This document shows, one piece after another, positions 9,311-17,671 of a stretch of DNA of 64,000 nucleotides. The notes beneath the pieces are model-generated. The model was not told where the DNA came from, searched no databases, and saw only the letters and a list, made by a program, of their open reading frames with translations. The stretch lies in NCBI RefSeq assembly GCF_002367995.1, contig NZ_AP018207.1:5776621-5840620 (forward strand). Direction: 5' to 3'. The position numbers and the translations under genes were made by a program. Numbering within the stretch: the first letter of the stretch is position 1; each line of letters begins with the position of its first letter. Source of the stretch: Calothrix brevissima NIES-22. GTDB taxonomy: Bacteria > Cyanobacteriota > Cyanobacteriia > Cyanobacteriales > Nostocaceae.

Positions 9311-11227
9311 ATGGTGCGTTTAAAACTGTGGCAATGGGTTATATTAGCAGCGCCGATCGCATTAATCGTCACTTTCTTACTGGTAGCCGCAGGTTCCCAG
9401 ATCCATACTTGGGGAATTAATTGGATTTGGGCTGTATTTACCCTACTATTTGTCGGGTGGCGTTGGTTGCTGGTTAAATGGACTCGACCAGAGGTAGAAC
9501 AATTAGAGGCGGTATTAGCTCAAGTTAATGAAGAATTAGCTGCTACGGTAGATAATAACCAATTACCAGCAGGAAATGACGCTACTAGTCAAGCTCAAGC
9601 AGTTTTAACCGAAATTTTGCAAGCATCCCAAAGCGATCGCCCAATTTGGGAAGATTGGGTAACTTTCTGGACACGATGCCAAAATTTAGTGGTAGCGATC
9701 GCTCATATTTACCATCCTGAAGTTAAATATCCCCTATTAAATATTTACGTTACCCAAGCCTACGGGTTAATTCGGGGAACGGTGGATGATTTGGATCAAT
9801 GGATGCAAAAGCTATCACCTGCTTTAAATCAAGTAACAGTTGGGCAAGCTTACCAAGCTTATGAAGTCTATCGCAAGTTAGAACCATCTGCCCGCAAACT
9901 CTTTCAAGCTTGGAATTGGGCACAATGGTTATTAAATCCGGCGGCGGCTGTGGCTAAAAAAGCAAGTCAGCGCTCTACAAGCCAAGCAAATCAGCAATTA
10001 TTGGTGAATTTAGGACAAATGCTGCGAGAAGCGGCTTTACGTAATTTGTGCCGTCAAGCGATCGCTCTTTATAGTGGTAGTACTTTACCTGCTGGAGAAT
10101 TTTCTACTGTCACAACTACTCCCACCCTACCCAAGGCGAAAACGCAAACTTTAAAAGAAATCCTCGCCCAAGTTGAACCAGTAGAAACTGTGGCGCAAAA
10201 ACCTGTCAATATTCTGCTGGTAGGGCGCACCGGTTCGGGAAAAAGCAGCTTAATTAACAGTTTATTTTCCTCAGAATTAGCTGCTGTTGATGTCTTACCT
10301 AGTACCGATAAAATTCAAAATTATCAATGGCAGACTTCCAATAAAGAAACCCTGAAATTATGGGATACTCCAGGGTATGAGCAAGTCAACCGCGCAGATT
10401 TCCGCGACTTAGTTTTAGACTATGCCACAAAAGCAGATTTACTATTATTAGTCACCCCAGCTTTAGATCCCGCCTTGCAAATGGATGTAGATTTTCTCAA
10501 AGATATGCAGGCGGAAGTGAAAGATTTACCTGTAATTACTATAGTTACCCAAGTCGATCGCCTACGTCCGATTCGCGAGTGGGAACCGCCTTATGATTGG
10601 GAATGGGGCGATCGCACTAAGGAAATTTCCATCCGCGAAGCTACACAATATCGGGCGCAATTGTTGGGGGATTTCTCCAAGTTAGTTTTACCTGTGGTGA
10701 CAAGCGATAGCAAAACTAATCGCGCTGCTTGGGGAATTGAAGCTTTATCTTTAGGATTAGTAGAAGCGATCGCACCTGCAAAACAACTGCGTCTGGCGCG
10801 TTTTTTAACTAACTTAGAAGCCCGTACCGTTGAAGCTGCCAAAATTATTGATAATTACAGCTTCCAGATGGCGACAACTCAAGGACTGACATCGCTGCTA
10901 AAAAGTCCCGTTCTCCAGTTCATTTCCACTCTATCAACCGGCTCGCCCACTCTGGCATACTTGTTAGCAGAAAAAATTCCCGTGGAACAGTTACCCGTTG
11001 TCATTGGGAAGCTGCAAATGGCTTATGACCTTTTCTCATTGTTGAATACCACTAACTCAACCAACTTTGATTTGTTAGCCCTTTGGCCGTTATTGGTAGA
11101 AAATACAGCCGCCAGCGATACCTGGGCTTTTGGTCATGCTTTAGTTGAATACTGGACTCAGAATCTCACAGTTGAACAACTGCGAGAGCGGTTTAATTAT
11201 TATCTCAATATATCGGTTGTCAAATAA
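9311..11227 (+). CDS. Membrane-associated Era/dynamin-like GTPase
   Basis: This 638-residue protein begins with two transmembrane helices (about residues 7-28 and 33-52) and then a helical region of ~250 residues. A G domain follows: G1 GRTGSGKSS near residue 302, G3 DTPGYEQV, G4 TQVDRL, and helical C-terminal sequence after it. The layout resembles the YfjP/Era-like or DUF697-related membrane GTPases common in cyanobacteria, and is distinct from the GTPase at 1944-3296. The role may be membrane remodelling or stress signalling; not determinable here. ATG at 9311 follows a GAGGTAGG-type purine stretch. Several HIP1 octamers lie inside the gene. Confidence 0.82.
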   Translation: MVRLKLWQWVILAAPIALIVTFLLVAAGSQIHTWGINWIWAVFTLLFVGWRWLLVKWTRPEVEQLEAVLAQVNEELAATVDNNQLPAGNDATSQAQAVLTEILQASQSDRPIWEDWVTFWTRCQNLVVAIAHIYHPEVKYPLLNIYVTQAYGLIRGTVDDLDQWMQKLSPALNQVTVGQAYQAYEVYRKLEPSARKLFQAWNWAQWLLNPAAAVAKKASQRSTSQANQQLLVNLGQMLREAALRNLCRQAIALYSGSTLPAGEFSTVTTTPTLPKAKTQTLKEILAQVEPVETVAQKPVNILLVGRTGSGKSSLINSLFSSELAAVDVLPSTDKIQNYQWQTSNKETLKLWDTPGYEQVNRADFRDLVLDYATKADLLLLVTPALDPALQMDVDFLKDMQAEVKDLPVITIVTQVDRLRPIREWEPPYDWEWGDRTKEISIREATQYRAQLLGDFSKLVLPVVTSDSKTNRAAWGIEALSLGLVEAIAPAKQLRLARFLTNLEARTVEAAKIIDNYSFQMATTQGLTSLLKSPVLQFISTLSTGSPTLAYLLAEKIPVEQLPVVIGKLQMAYDLFSLLNTTNSTNFDLLALWPLLVENTAASDTWAFGHALVEYWTQNLTVEQLRERFNYYLNISVVK

Positions 11228-11313
11228 GTGCGATCGCCACACCTAGATTTGTGATGAAGTGGTAATTGAGTATTTGACTGTTGGCTGTTCCAAATCAACA
11301 CTCACCAATAATA

Positions 11314-11520
11314 ATGAAAGATTTGAATGGGAAACCTCTCGTGTGTCCTAATAGTGGTTCTAATCGCGACTACAACGATTTTGTGATTAGTCTTGGGGGA
11401 ATTCAGACTGTCGATGTCACTAATATCCAAGATGTCATAGCTTCCAACCGCAATTGGACAAATACAGCAATTGGAACGCAAATTAGCAACTACTTTTTTA
11501 ATAATGTGAAAGTTGAGTAA
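11314..11520 (+). CDS. Small hypothetical protein, DUF4114-like fragment
   Basis: This short ORF gives about 68 residues from the ATG at 11314 (a TTG at 11281 would add 11). The segment SGSNRDYNDFVISLGG recalls the D-R-D-Y/F-N-D-V core of DUF4114 domains, which occur near the C-terminus of large secreted cyanobacterial proteins. It may be a remnant of such a protein or an independent small protein. No signal peptide is seen and the upstream frame is closed by TGA. Confidence 0.4.
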   Translation: MKDLNGKPLVCPNSGSNRDYNDFVISLGGIQTVDVTNIQDVIASNRNWTNTAIGTQISNYFFNNVKVE

Positions 11521-11661
11521 ACAAACCTAGTTTAAGCATCTGTGTTTGACTTTAGACTTGCGGTATGAGAGGCTGCTTTGTTTGTTATCAGGTTCGACTA
11601 ATTCCTTCAATGGTCTAAAATGTGCAATACCAAATACTATCGGAATCAAACATTAGCAGTG

Positions 11662-11709
11662 TGATAAATTTCGGAGTTAGGACTTGAGTTCTAACTCCGA
11701 AATTTATCA
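11662..11709. repeat. Perfect inverted repeat, 19-bp arms
   Basis: The arms (11662-11680 and 11691-11709) are exactly complementary, start with TGATAAATTTCGG and enclose ten bases. No T-tract follows, so it is more likely a palindromic repeat element or structured RNA than a classical terminator. Confidence 0.8.
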
Positions 11710-11912
11710 AAGAGAAAACTGTATTTGCAATCTTAAAATTTATCGTTTTATGGAATTAAAAGTGAACCAATTTAAAAATAGAATGGGACAGATGGTAGGG
11801 GCATAGCAATGTCTATTGGTATCAACTTAACGTGAAATCCCGATTTTATCTAGCTCCCATGCTCTGCCTAAATTTATCAAACAAATATTTTTATCTTTAA
11901 TTTGCAATCCCC

Positions 11913-11960
11913 AATTAAAAACTGCTCTTGCAAATGTAGAATTAAGAGCAGTTTTTAATT
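11913..11960. terminator. Bidirectional rho-independent terminator
   Basis: Perfect 17-bp arms (11913-11929, 11944-11960) with core ACTGCTCTT / AAGAGCAGT, a 14-base loop, and A/T runs at both feet that give a U-tract on either strand. It lies 43 bp after the stop of the minus-strand gene at 12003 and is well placed to end it. Confidence 0.8.
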
Positions 11961-12002
11961 AAAATATTATGCCTAATAAATAGCGATCGCCAAAATAAAA
12001 AT

Positions 12003-12326
12003 TTAGGCATCTTCCATTTCAAATTGAGCCACTGTAATTGCGTTAAAGGCAAAAGCAAATACTAATGGCATGGGGCATTTTAATACAACTGTAGATAAAA
12101 CAGCTACCGTTGTGCCAATAATTGCTGATATCGACCACCATTTTTCTTCAGCAGTCAGCCCTTTTTCGGCTTTAATCAATCTCAGAGCTTGTACGGGAAT
12201 TGGTTCAGGCATTACACAGCCTGGAGGAAACGCCCAGTAGTTATTGCGCCGCTCGACAAATAAATCTGTCCAGCCATTTTCTAGGCACCATGCCTCAATC
12301 CATTCGATAGCGTAATGATTCATCAT
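12003..12326 (-). CDS. Conserved small membrane protein
   Basis: The protein has 108 residues from the ATG at 12326 (the frame runs further up to a TTG at 12392, but MMNHYAIEWIEAW looks like the natural start). A soluble N-terminal half (WTDLFVERRNNYWAFPPG, MPEPIP) is followed by two hydrophobic helices (SAIIGTTVAVLSTVVL and PLVFAFAFNAITV). I recall similar cyanobacterial proteins of unknown function, but no named family. A strong hairpin at 11913-11960 should terminate it. Function unknown. Confidence 0.7.
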   Translation of the reverse strand: MMNHYAIEWIEAWCLENGWTDLFVERRNNYWAFPPGCVMPEPIPVQALRLIKAEKGLTAEEKWWSISAIIGTTVAVLSTVVLKCPMPLVFAFAFNAITVAQFEMEDA

Positions 12327-12922
12327 CTGGTTGCTAGTGTAATTTGTGGAATTGGTGTAGTTTTCTGAATATAAATACTTAACTAGAATCAAAAGTAGCT
12401 GTCTAACGGCATAAACATAAGGCTAATTTTCGATTGAAATCCATATATCAATTAACTCCAACAATCCTTAGCTTGATTACAAGGCTAACAGCCTATTGAG
12501 GCTGGTTATATCAAAATACAATAAACTTAACCAGAATAGAAATAAGTAAAGGAATGTAAATAAGTCGTTCAATAATGTTTGAATTCCCACGTACACCTTA
12601 AAGAAATATATATGCTAAAACTCTGCTAAAAATCTATTGTCAAAGTCAAGAATTGTAAATATAAGCTGTCAGCTATCTTAGTAAATTGCAACAGACTTTA
12701 ATATAAGCATTTTCATAAAGATGCTGTTATCTGCTTGCAGGCATATTTTAGCGATCGCCTAAAAATGTAAATAAAGGGGCTAGGGATTAGGGGCTAGGGA
12801 CTAGGAGAAACCTACCTGGTGTGATTAGCTAACTTGAAATATTTATTGCTTCCTTGTCTCCCTTGTCCCCCTTGTATGGCAATGAAAATGTTTTCATCGG
12901 GATTATTTCTAGCCCCTAGCCC
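12327..12922. other. Gene-free region with short repeats
   Basis: About 600 bp without a credible ORF. It is AT-rich up to 12770, with one HIP1 site near 12752. Then come GGGGCTAGGGATTAGG-type heptamer repeats (12776-12806), their inverse copy at 12908-12926 and a CCTTGTCTCC run at 12855-12880. Nothing else was recognised. Confidence 0.55.
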
Positions 12923-13501
12923 CTAACTTGGTTTTGATGTAATTACCTCTGTGGGGCGGAGAATCTTTTCTTGTAAGCGAAAGCCTTGACGGACAATTTT
13001 AGTGATTGTTTGGTCTGCGAGGTCGTTGCGAACTTCGCGATCGACGACTCGGCATAAAGTAAAATCTGGTTGGGTGTCTTGGAGTTCTATCGGTAAAACT
13101 TGACGCTTTTTTAAGATACTCAAAAACTTGCGATGTACTGCGCCAACAGATTTAGGTAAACGTTGGAGAAACTCTTGATTGGGTTCATTATTATTTTCTA
13201 AATATTCTAATAAATTTTCTAAAGCATCAGAAACTTCTAAAAGTTCTAAAAATAAATCCTCGGTTTTGGCTGCATTTTGGGTTTGCTGTTCTCGCAAGGA
13301 TTGCTGTAATAAAATATTTTCTTTTTGAATTGTGCCGATTTTGCTAATGAGTAAATCGCGTTTTTCTTGGGTAATTAAATATTGATTTGTATTTGCAGAT
13401 ACTGTATTTTCACCAGACAAAGATGCTGGAGAATTAAAACCGAGAATTTTCGATTTTATCCAATCCCAAAATTGGCTAGCGTTTTGGGGCGATTCAGACA
13501 T
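12923..13501 (-). CDS. grpE: GrpE-like nucleotide exchange factor
   Basis: The protein has 192 residues. A central long helix (residues ~45-95) is followed by a helical stretch and the GrpE-type beta-wing, ending VRQGFRLQEKILRPTEVI, which matches the conserved GrpE C-terminus (G-Y/F-x-L-x-x-x-x-L-R-P-A-x-V). GrpE releases ADP from Hsp70. The gene overlaps the upstream J-like gene by 8 bp and closes a minus-strand cluster headed by an Hsp70 gene, so it is probably the dedicated exchange factor of that Hsp70. The N-terminus (FWDWIKSKILGF) differs from standard GrpE. Confidence 0.82.
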   Translation of the reverse strand: MSESPQNASQFWDWIKSKILGFNSPASLSGENTVSANTNQYLITQEKRDLLISKIGTIQKENILLQQSLREQQTQNAAKTEDLFLELLEVSDALENLLEYLENNNEPNQEFLQRLPKSVGAVHRKFLSILKKRQVLPIELQDTQPDFTLCRVVDREVRNDLADQTITKIVRQGFRLQEKILRPTEVITSKPS

Positions 13502-14108
13502 GAGAAACCTCTTGAGATAGCATAGATAAAGTTTTCTTGACCCAAGTTTGTACTTGAGTGTGGGGATGATTGCTTAATAGTTGACAAAGGGCGATCGCTC
13601 TTTGCAAATCTCCACCCAGATGATAAGCTCTAATTAGCCACATTTGGGCTTGGATATAATCTTTGTGATTTTTATCTGTACAGCCTTCAGTATATTCTTC
13701 TAAATATTTAATAGCTTGAGGATAACGGCCTTGTTTGCAAGCAGAGATACCTTCTGTGATTAATTCTGATAAGCTCAAGGGTATATATTCTCGTTCTAGA
13801 AGCTCTTGTTGGCTAGCAAGAGCGATCGCTTGCTCTAATCCATCTAACTGAGCTAATAATACCAATTTTGGTACTGATTGTTGTAAAGCCGATAAATCGC
13901 TATTTTTGAAACGCTTAATCGGCGGTAATATCGGACGTAAATAATCAGCGAGAATCCGTTCTTCCGGCTTCATTAAGCTTTTTTGCGCTTTAGCAATGAC
14001 ATCTACAGGATATTGCTTGCGCTTCATGGCTAAGGCGACAGCTTTAGTAATTTCGGCTTTTGAGGCGACTGGGGTAACGCCTAAAATATCATAGGGATTG
14101 TGTTCCAT
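13494..14108 (-). CDS. J-domain-like protein without HPD motif
   Basis: From the ATG at 14108 the protein has 204 residues and opens HNPYDILGVTPVASKAEI, clearly helix I/II of a J domain. However, the HPD tripeptide needed to stimulate Hsp70 ATPase is replaced by QYPVDV. Residues ~100-200 form TPR-like helices (ISACKQGRYPQAIKYLEEY). The frame continues 87 bp upstream, but that part is translated 9-bp repeat DNA (SPLSPLSPL) and is unlikely to be protein. It overlaps grpE by 8 bp. It may be a client- or partner-binding J-like subunit that no longer activates Hsp70. Confidence 0.78.
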   Translation of the reverse strand: MEHNPYDILGVTPVASKAEITKAVALAMKRKQYPVDVIAKAQKSLMKPEERILADYLRPILPPIKRFKNSDLSALQQSVPKLVLLAQLDGLEQAIALASQQELLEREYIPLSLSELITEGISACKQGRYPQAIKYLEEYTEGCTDKNHKDYIQAQMWLIRAYHLGGDLQRAIALCQLLSNHPHTQVQTWVKKTLSMLSQEVSHV

Positions 14109-14116
14109 AAGATCAG

Positions 14117-14177
14117 GAAAGGAAGGGAAGGAGGACAAAGGAGACAAGGGAGACAAGGGAGACAAGGGAGACAAGGA
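14117..14177. repeat. 9-bp tandem repeat GGAGACAAG
   Basis: About six units of a nonamer (GGAGACAAG and variants) lie just before the J-like gene. The same family recurs at 44191-44248, at 48124-48174 (inverse) and inside the Omp85 gene at 46090-46127. A TGTACAGACAAGG element follows at 14186-14215, related to 36439-36480. Confidence 0.8.
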
Positions 14178-14277
14178 AGACAATTGTACAGACAAGGGTT
14201 CATCGCATCTCTAATAAATGCCCAATGCCTCATGCCCCATGCCCCATGCCCATTTTCAAGCTAGATATTACCTTGAT

Positions 14278-17016
14278 TTAACGTAACTTGAGGCTATGGA
14301 AAATTTCTTGAAAAGCAGGTTCGTTAGGACAAAGTTCATAAGCCCAAATTCCTAACTGCTTAATTATTTCCCAAGATAAATCTTTCTTTTGAATACCTTT
14401 AACTATGGTCATAATAAATAACTCGGCAACATAATGGCGAGTTGATTCATGTTGTGATTTTTGGGCTTTGCGAATTGCTTCTTCAAAGCGATCGCGCTTC
14501 ATGAGTTCCTGAATTTCCTTCAGTTCTTGACTAAAGTAATAGATTTTTTTGATGTTATCTTGTTCGGGACAAAGTTCGTAAGCCCATTGACCTAAATTAG
14601 AAATTTCTGGAATACTTAATTCTCCATTTTGAAAGCCTTTAAGTAATATATCAATACAAATTTCTGCCACAATATAACGGATGCGTGGCTGCTGAGATTT
14701 TTTAGCTAGTTTAACTGCTTGTTCAAATTGATTAGTTTTTAACAAATTCTCAACTATTTCTATTTCTTGCTGAAATTCAATCATGGCGATTAAATCCAGT
14801 ACTATCGGATTTTTTGGGTCGATTTTTTTGATTTCTTGCAATTCTTTTATAGCCTCATTTAAAGAAATTTGTCTTTGATAAATTTGCTCGCGGATTTTCT
14901 CAGCTTTGTATTCGGATAAATAACTTCTAGCAGGTTGACTACCTAAAATTTCATACCAAAATTGAGCAAATTCTAAATGTTCTTCAATTGCGGAGATGGT
15001 TTGACGTTGCAATCCAGCTAGTCTATCTATTTCTTGTTGCCAATCTAGATGATTTATAATTGCTGATTTTGCTGTTGTTAAAGGAGTAATTGCTTGACGC
15101 CATTGTTTATGACTCAGATAATGGCAACCTTCATGATAAGCGATAAAATTTTGAGCAAATTGTTCAATATCATCAATGTTATTAGTAGTTTGATGTAAGG
15201 TTTTAAGTTTAATTGCTCTTTGACTATCTGCTGCTACACAAGCAGCTATTGCTAATCCCCAAGGAGTATACAGAGAACGGAGAAGTTGATTTTTTATATC
15301 TATGCGTTCAATTACTTTATCTCGCCAATGAGAAATATAATGCTGATAACAACCTGGTGTGATAAATAGATTATTTACTGTCATTCCTCTTTGCGCAGGT
15401 TCACCCATAAATTTTAAGGCTACTGATTCTAAACGATATTTATCGCGTAAATTTAAATAGGTGGGAATATCTCTATCTTTATAGCTATCAATTGCTGCTT
15501 CTAATCGCCGTTTTAATTCTATGGATATTAATTTAAAATCAATAGATTGATTCCCTAGCCAAGGTATATCTTGCAGCAGAGGATCTGCCGTTAAATTTGC
15601 TAAGGCTGTAGATAAGATAACTATCAAATGTGAGAGATGCAGAAAATCGTAATGCTCGCTGTAATAAATAGCTACTAATAAATTATGTAAATTGGTAATA
15701 TTAGGTTGAGAAATCCAATTTTTTTCAATTTGTTTAACGATTTTATGGCGCTCGGAATTTTGCCAAATTTCCACATCTATTCTGGGTATAATGTGTTCTT
15801 TGAGATTGGTTTCTACTAAAGGCTCGAAACCAAAGGTATGACTAAATTCTTCACTCGCAGCTTTCGCTAGTTCCAAATTTCCCAGATTCACAAACTCCTC
15901 AATATTCTTGAGATAAAGCAGGCGTTGACGCTGCGCTAAAGTGTTGAGAATTTCTCTTTGAGCGCTAATTTCATTAAAAGATAGTCCTTGCCATTCTCGA
16001 TAAGCTTGTTGTAAATTGTTTTGTTTAGCATAGACAAATCCCCGCAGATAAGCTGCTTGTTCTCCTGGTAGATTGAATAGATGAGATAAAGCGATCGCCC
16101 AATTTTCGGTTTTAATCGCAATGATTCCTAACCTGATTTGACATTCTGTAGGATTGGGTAGAAGGGTTTTCGCAGCTTCATACAAAGATGTCGCAGCTGG
16201 TAAATCGTTGACTTTCTCTGCTGCTAACCCTTGACGATACTTTTCTTTACCTTTGATTGTTTGTTGTAATTCTTGTAATAATTTCCATCCATCCTGACGG
16301 GGAAAACTACTCAAAGCAGTTTCTAAAACAGCGATCGCTCCTTTTAATTTTCCTTGATTTTGGGCTTGTTGCGCCCTTTGCAATGCGTAAGTATAAATTT
16401 TTTCCTGCTCTACTTGGGATTTAGCTGCCGCGATCGCCTCTTGTAAAGCTGCTGTAGAATATAATTCTTCGGCTTTTTGATAAACGGCGATCGCATTTTG
16501 AAAATATTTATTCTCCGCGTGTGACTGTGCTTTAGTTATCAAAGTCTGAAAATGCTGTCTGCGTTGTAATTCCTGCTGACATCGGTTGATGAGCTTTAAT
16601 ACCCGCTCATCATGGATAATTTGGCTACAGCTTTCATAAATAGCGATCGCCTGAACAAGAATTTGAGTTTCCAGAGGATCGCCACGATCTTCTTTCAGCA
16701 CCATATCCCCTTGCAAAGCTAGTTTATCTGCTTTGCGGATTTGTTGATTCCACTGTTGTAATTGCTGGCTTAAATTGTCTAATAAATTACTCATTAACCA
16801 TTGACGCAGCAACCGTTCGGCAAAACCAGGTTTTTTTGACCATACAGCTAGAGATTTTTGAATAATACTAACTGCTTCTCGTAATTGCTTGTTTTGAGCT
16901 AATTTTTCGGCTCTTTTCTGAATTTGTTTAGCTTCATCTGCGTATTTCCAGCCATCAACTATTCCCACACCCAGCAAAATCTTACTGAAAGTGTTGAAAT
17001 TATCAAGGATGCTCAT
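14278..17016 (-). CDS. Large TPR-rich protein of the Hsp70 cluster
   Basis: This 912-residue, mostly helical protein has degenerate TPR units through its length, for example AENKYFQNAIAVYQKAEEL near 165, QNQGKLKGAIAVLETALSS near 215 and LSHKQWRQAITPLTTAKSA near 635. Near the C-terminus two similar blocks (WAYELCPEQD / WAYELCPNEP) show an internal duplication. No enzyme domain is evident. It lies between the Hsp70/LysM pair and the J-like/GrpE pair on the same strand, so it may be a co-chaperone scaffold. Gaps of 139 and 169 bp with repeats on either side mean co-transcription is likely but not proven. Confidence 0.72.
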   Translation of the reverse strand: MSILDNFNTFSKILLGVGIVDGWKYADEAKQIQKRAEKLAQNKQLREAVSIIQKSLAVWSKKPGFAERLLRQWLMSNLLDNLSQQLQQWNQQIRKADKLALQGDMVLKEDRGDPLETQILVQAIAIYESCSQIIHDERVLKLINRCQQELQRRQHFQTLITKAQSHAENKYFQNAIAVYQKAEELYSTAALQEAIAAAKSQVEQEKIYTYALQRAQQAQNQGKLKGAIAVLETALSSFPRQDGWKLLQELQQTIKGKEKYRQGLAAEKVNDLPAATSLYEAAKTLLPNPTECQIRLGIIAIKTENWAIALSHLFNLPGEQAAYLRGFVYAKQNNLQQAYREWQGLSFNEISAQREILNTLAQRQRLLYLKNIEEFVNLGNLELAKAASEEFSHTFGFEPLVETNLKEHIIPRIDVEIWQNSERHKIVKQIEKNWISQPNITNLHNLLVAIYYSEHYDFLHLSHLIVILSTALANLTADPLLQDIPWLGNQSIDFKLISIELKRRLEAAIDSYKDRDIPTYLNLRDKYRLESVALKFMGEPAQRGMTVNNLFITPGCYQHYISHWRDKVIERIDIKNQLLRSLYTPWGLAIAACVAADSQRAIKLKTLHQTTNNIDDIEQFAQNFIAYHEGCHYLSHKQWRQAITPLTTAKSAIINHLDWQQEIDRLAGLQRQTISAIEEHLEFAQFWYEILGSQPARSYLSEYKAEKIREQIYQRQISLNEAIKELQEIKKIDPKNPIVLDLIAMIEFQQEIEIVENLLKTNQFEQAVKLAKKSQQPRIRYIVAEICIDILLKGFQNGELSIPEISNLGQWAYELCPEQDNIKKIYYFSQELKEIQELMKRDRFEEAIRKAQKSQHESTRHYVAELFIMTIVKGIQKKDLSWEIIKQLGIWAYELCPNEPAFQEIFHSLKLR

Positions 17017-17019
17017 AAG

Positions 17020-17068
17020 TCATTTGTCATTGGTCATTGGTCATTGGTCATTGGTCATTGGTCATTGG
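17020..17068. repeat. 7-bp tandem repeat TCATTGG
   Basis: Six to seven units of GTCATTG-type heptamers directly upstream of the TPR gene start. The family recurs at 57865-57890 and 58019-58040. It is a short tandemly repeated repetitive sequence typical of heterocystous cyanobacteria. Confidence 0.8.
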
Positions 17069-17155
17069 TAAAGGTTTCAAGTTGATTTGCGTTTTGTAAT
17101 ATAGTTTGCTGTAATTACTGACTTACGTTTCGACTCATTAACTCTTGACAATTGA

Positions 17156-17671
17156 CTATTGACCATTGACTTTTGACTCCTTACACTTGGGTATATTTAA
17201 TTCCTCACCGATATTTATGTGATTCTCGCGATTTTGCAGTTGGGGGTTAGCTGTCACCATGATTTCCCAAGGTGTTCCTCTACCGCAAAATTTTTCGGCG
17301 ATCGCACTCAGATGATCTCCAGATTGCACGGTATAGGTAATTGTGTTCATGACTACCGGAGGCTGATTAAAGGGGGGGTTGAGACTGACGCGACTGTTGA
17401 CAATTGGGTGGGGAGAAGGAACTGTTAAGGCGTGTAATTGGGTTGTTGGGAAGATATACCGACTTCCCAATCCCACACAAATACCTACAAGCAATGTCAA
17501 CAAAGCAATTGCTAAAGGTAAAGCGTGAAATTTGGCTGCGGAAACTGTGGTTTTAACAGCAGGTAATTCTTGGAGAATGCGAATTACAGATAAGTCAGTA
17601 TCGCAGTTGGGACAAGTATAACTGGTAACTTCTTGATAACCGCACACAGGACAGTTAAGGATAGTCTTCAT
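17156..17671 (-). CDS. Zinc-ribbon, membrane-spanning LysM protein
   Basis: The protein has 171 residues. N-terminal Cys pairs (C7/C10 and C20/C23, CPVC...CPNC) form a zinc ribbon, one transmembrane helix follows (ALPLAIALLTLLVGICVGLG, about 50-69), and a C-terminal LysM domain (YTVQSGDHLSAIAEKF ... NPQLQNRENHINIGEELNIP). Topology would put the ribbon in the cytoplasm and the LysM domain in the periplasm on peptidoglycan. Its ATG overlaps the stop of the Hsp70 gene by four bases, so translation is coupled. It may anchor or couple the chaperone to the cell wall; that is inferred from context. Confidence 0.85.
   Translation of the reverse strand: MKTILNCPVCGYQEVTSYTCPNCDTDLSVIRILQELPAVKTTVSAAKFHALPLAIALLTLLVGICVGLGSRYIFPTTQLHALTVPSPHPIVNSRVSLNPPFNQPPVVMNTITYTVQSGDHLSAIAEKFCGRGTPWEIMVTANPQLQNRENHINIGEELNIPKCKESKVNGQ

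Noticed and set aside
15090..15150. HEGCH in the large TPR protein as an HExxH zinc protease motif
   Set aside because: It falls within a TPR-like helix pair (AYHEGCHYLSHKQWRQAI), with no third ligand or protease context, so it is most likely coincidence.
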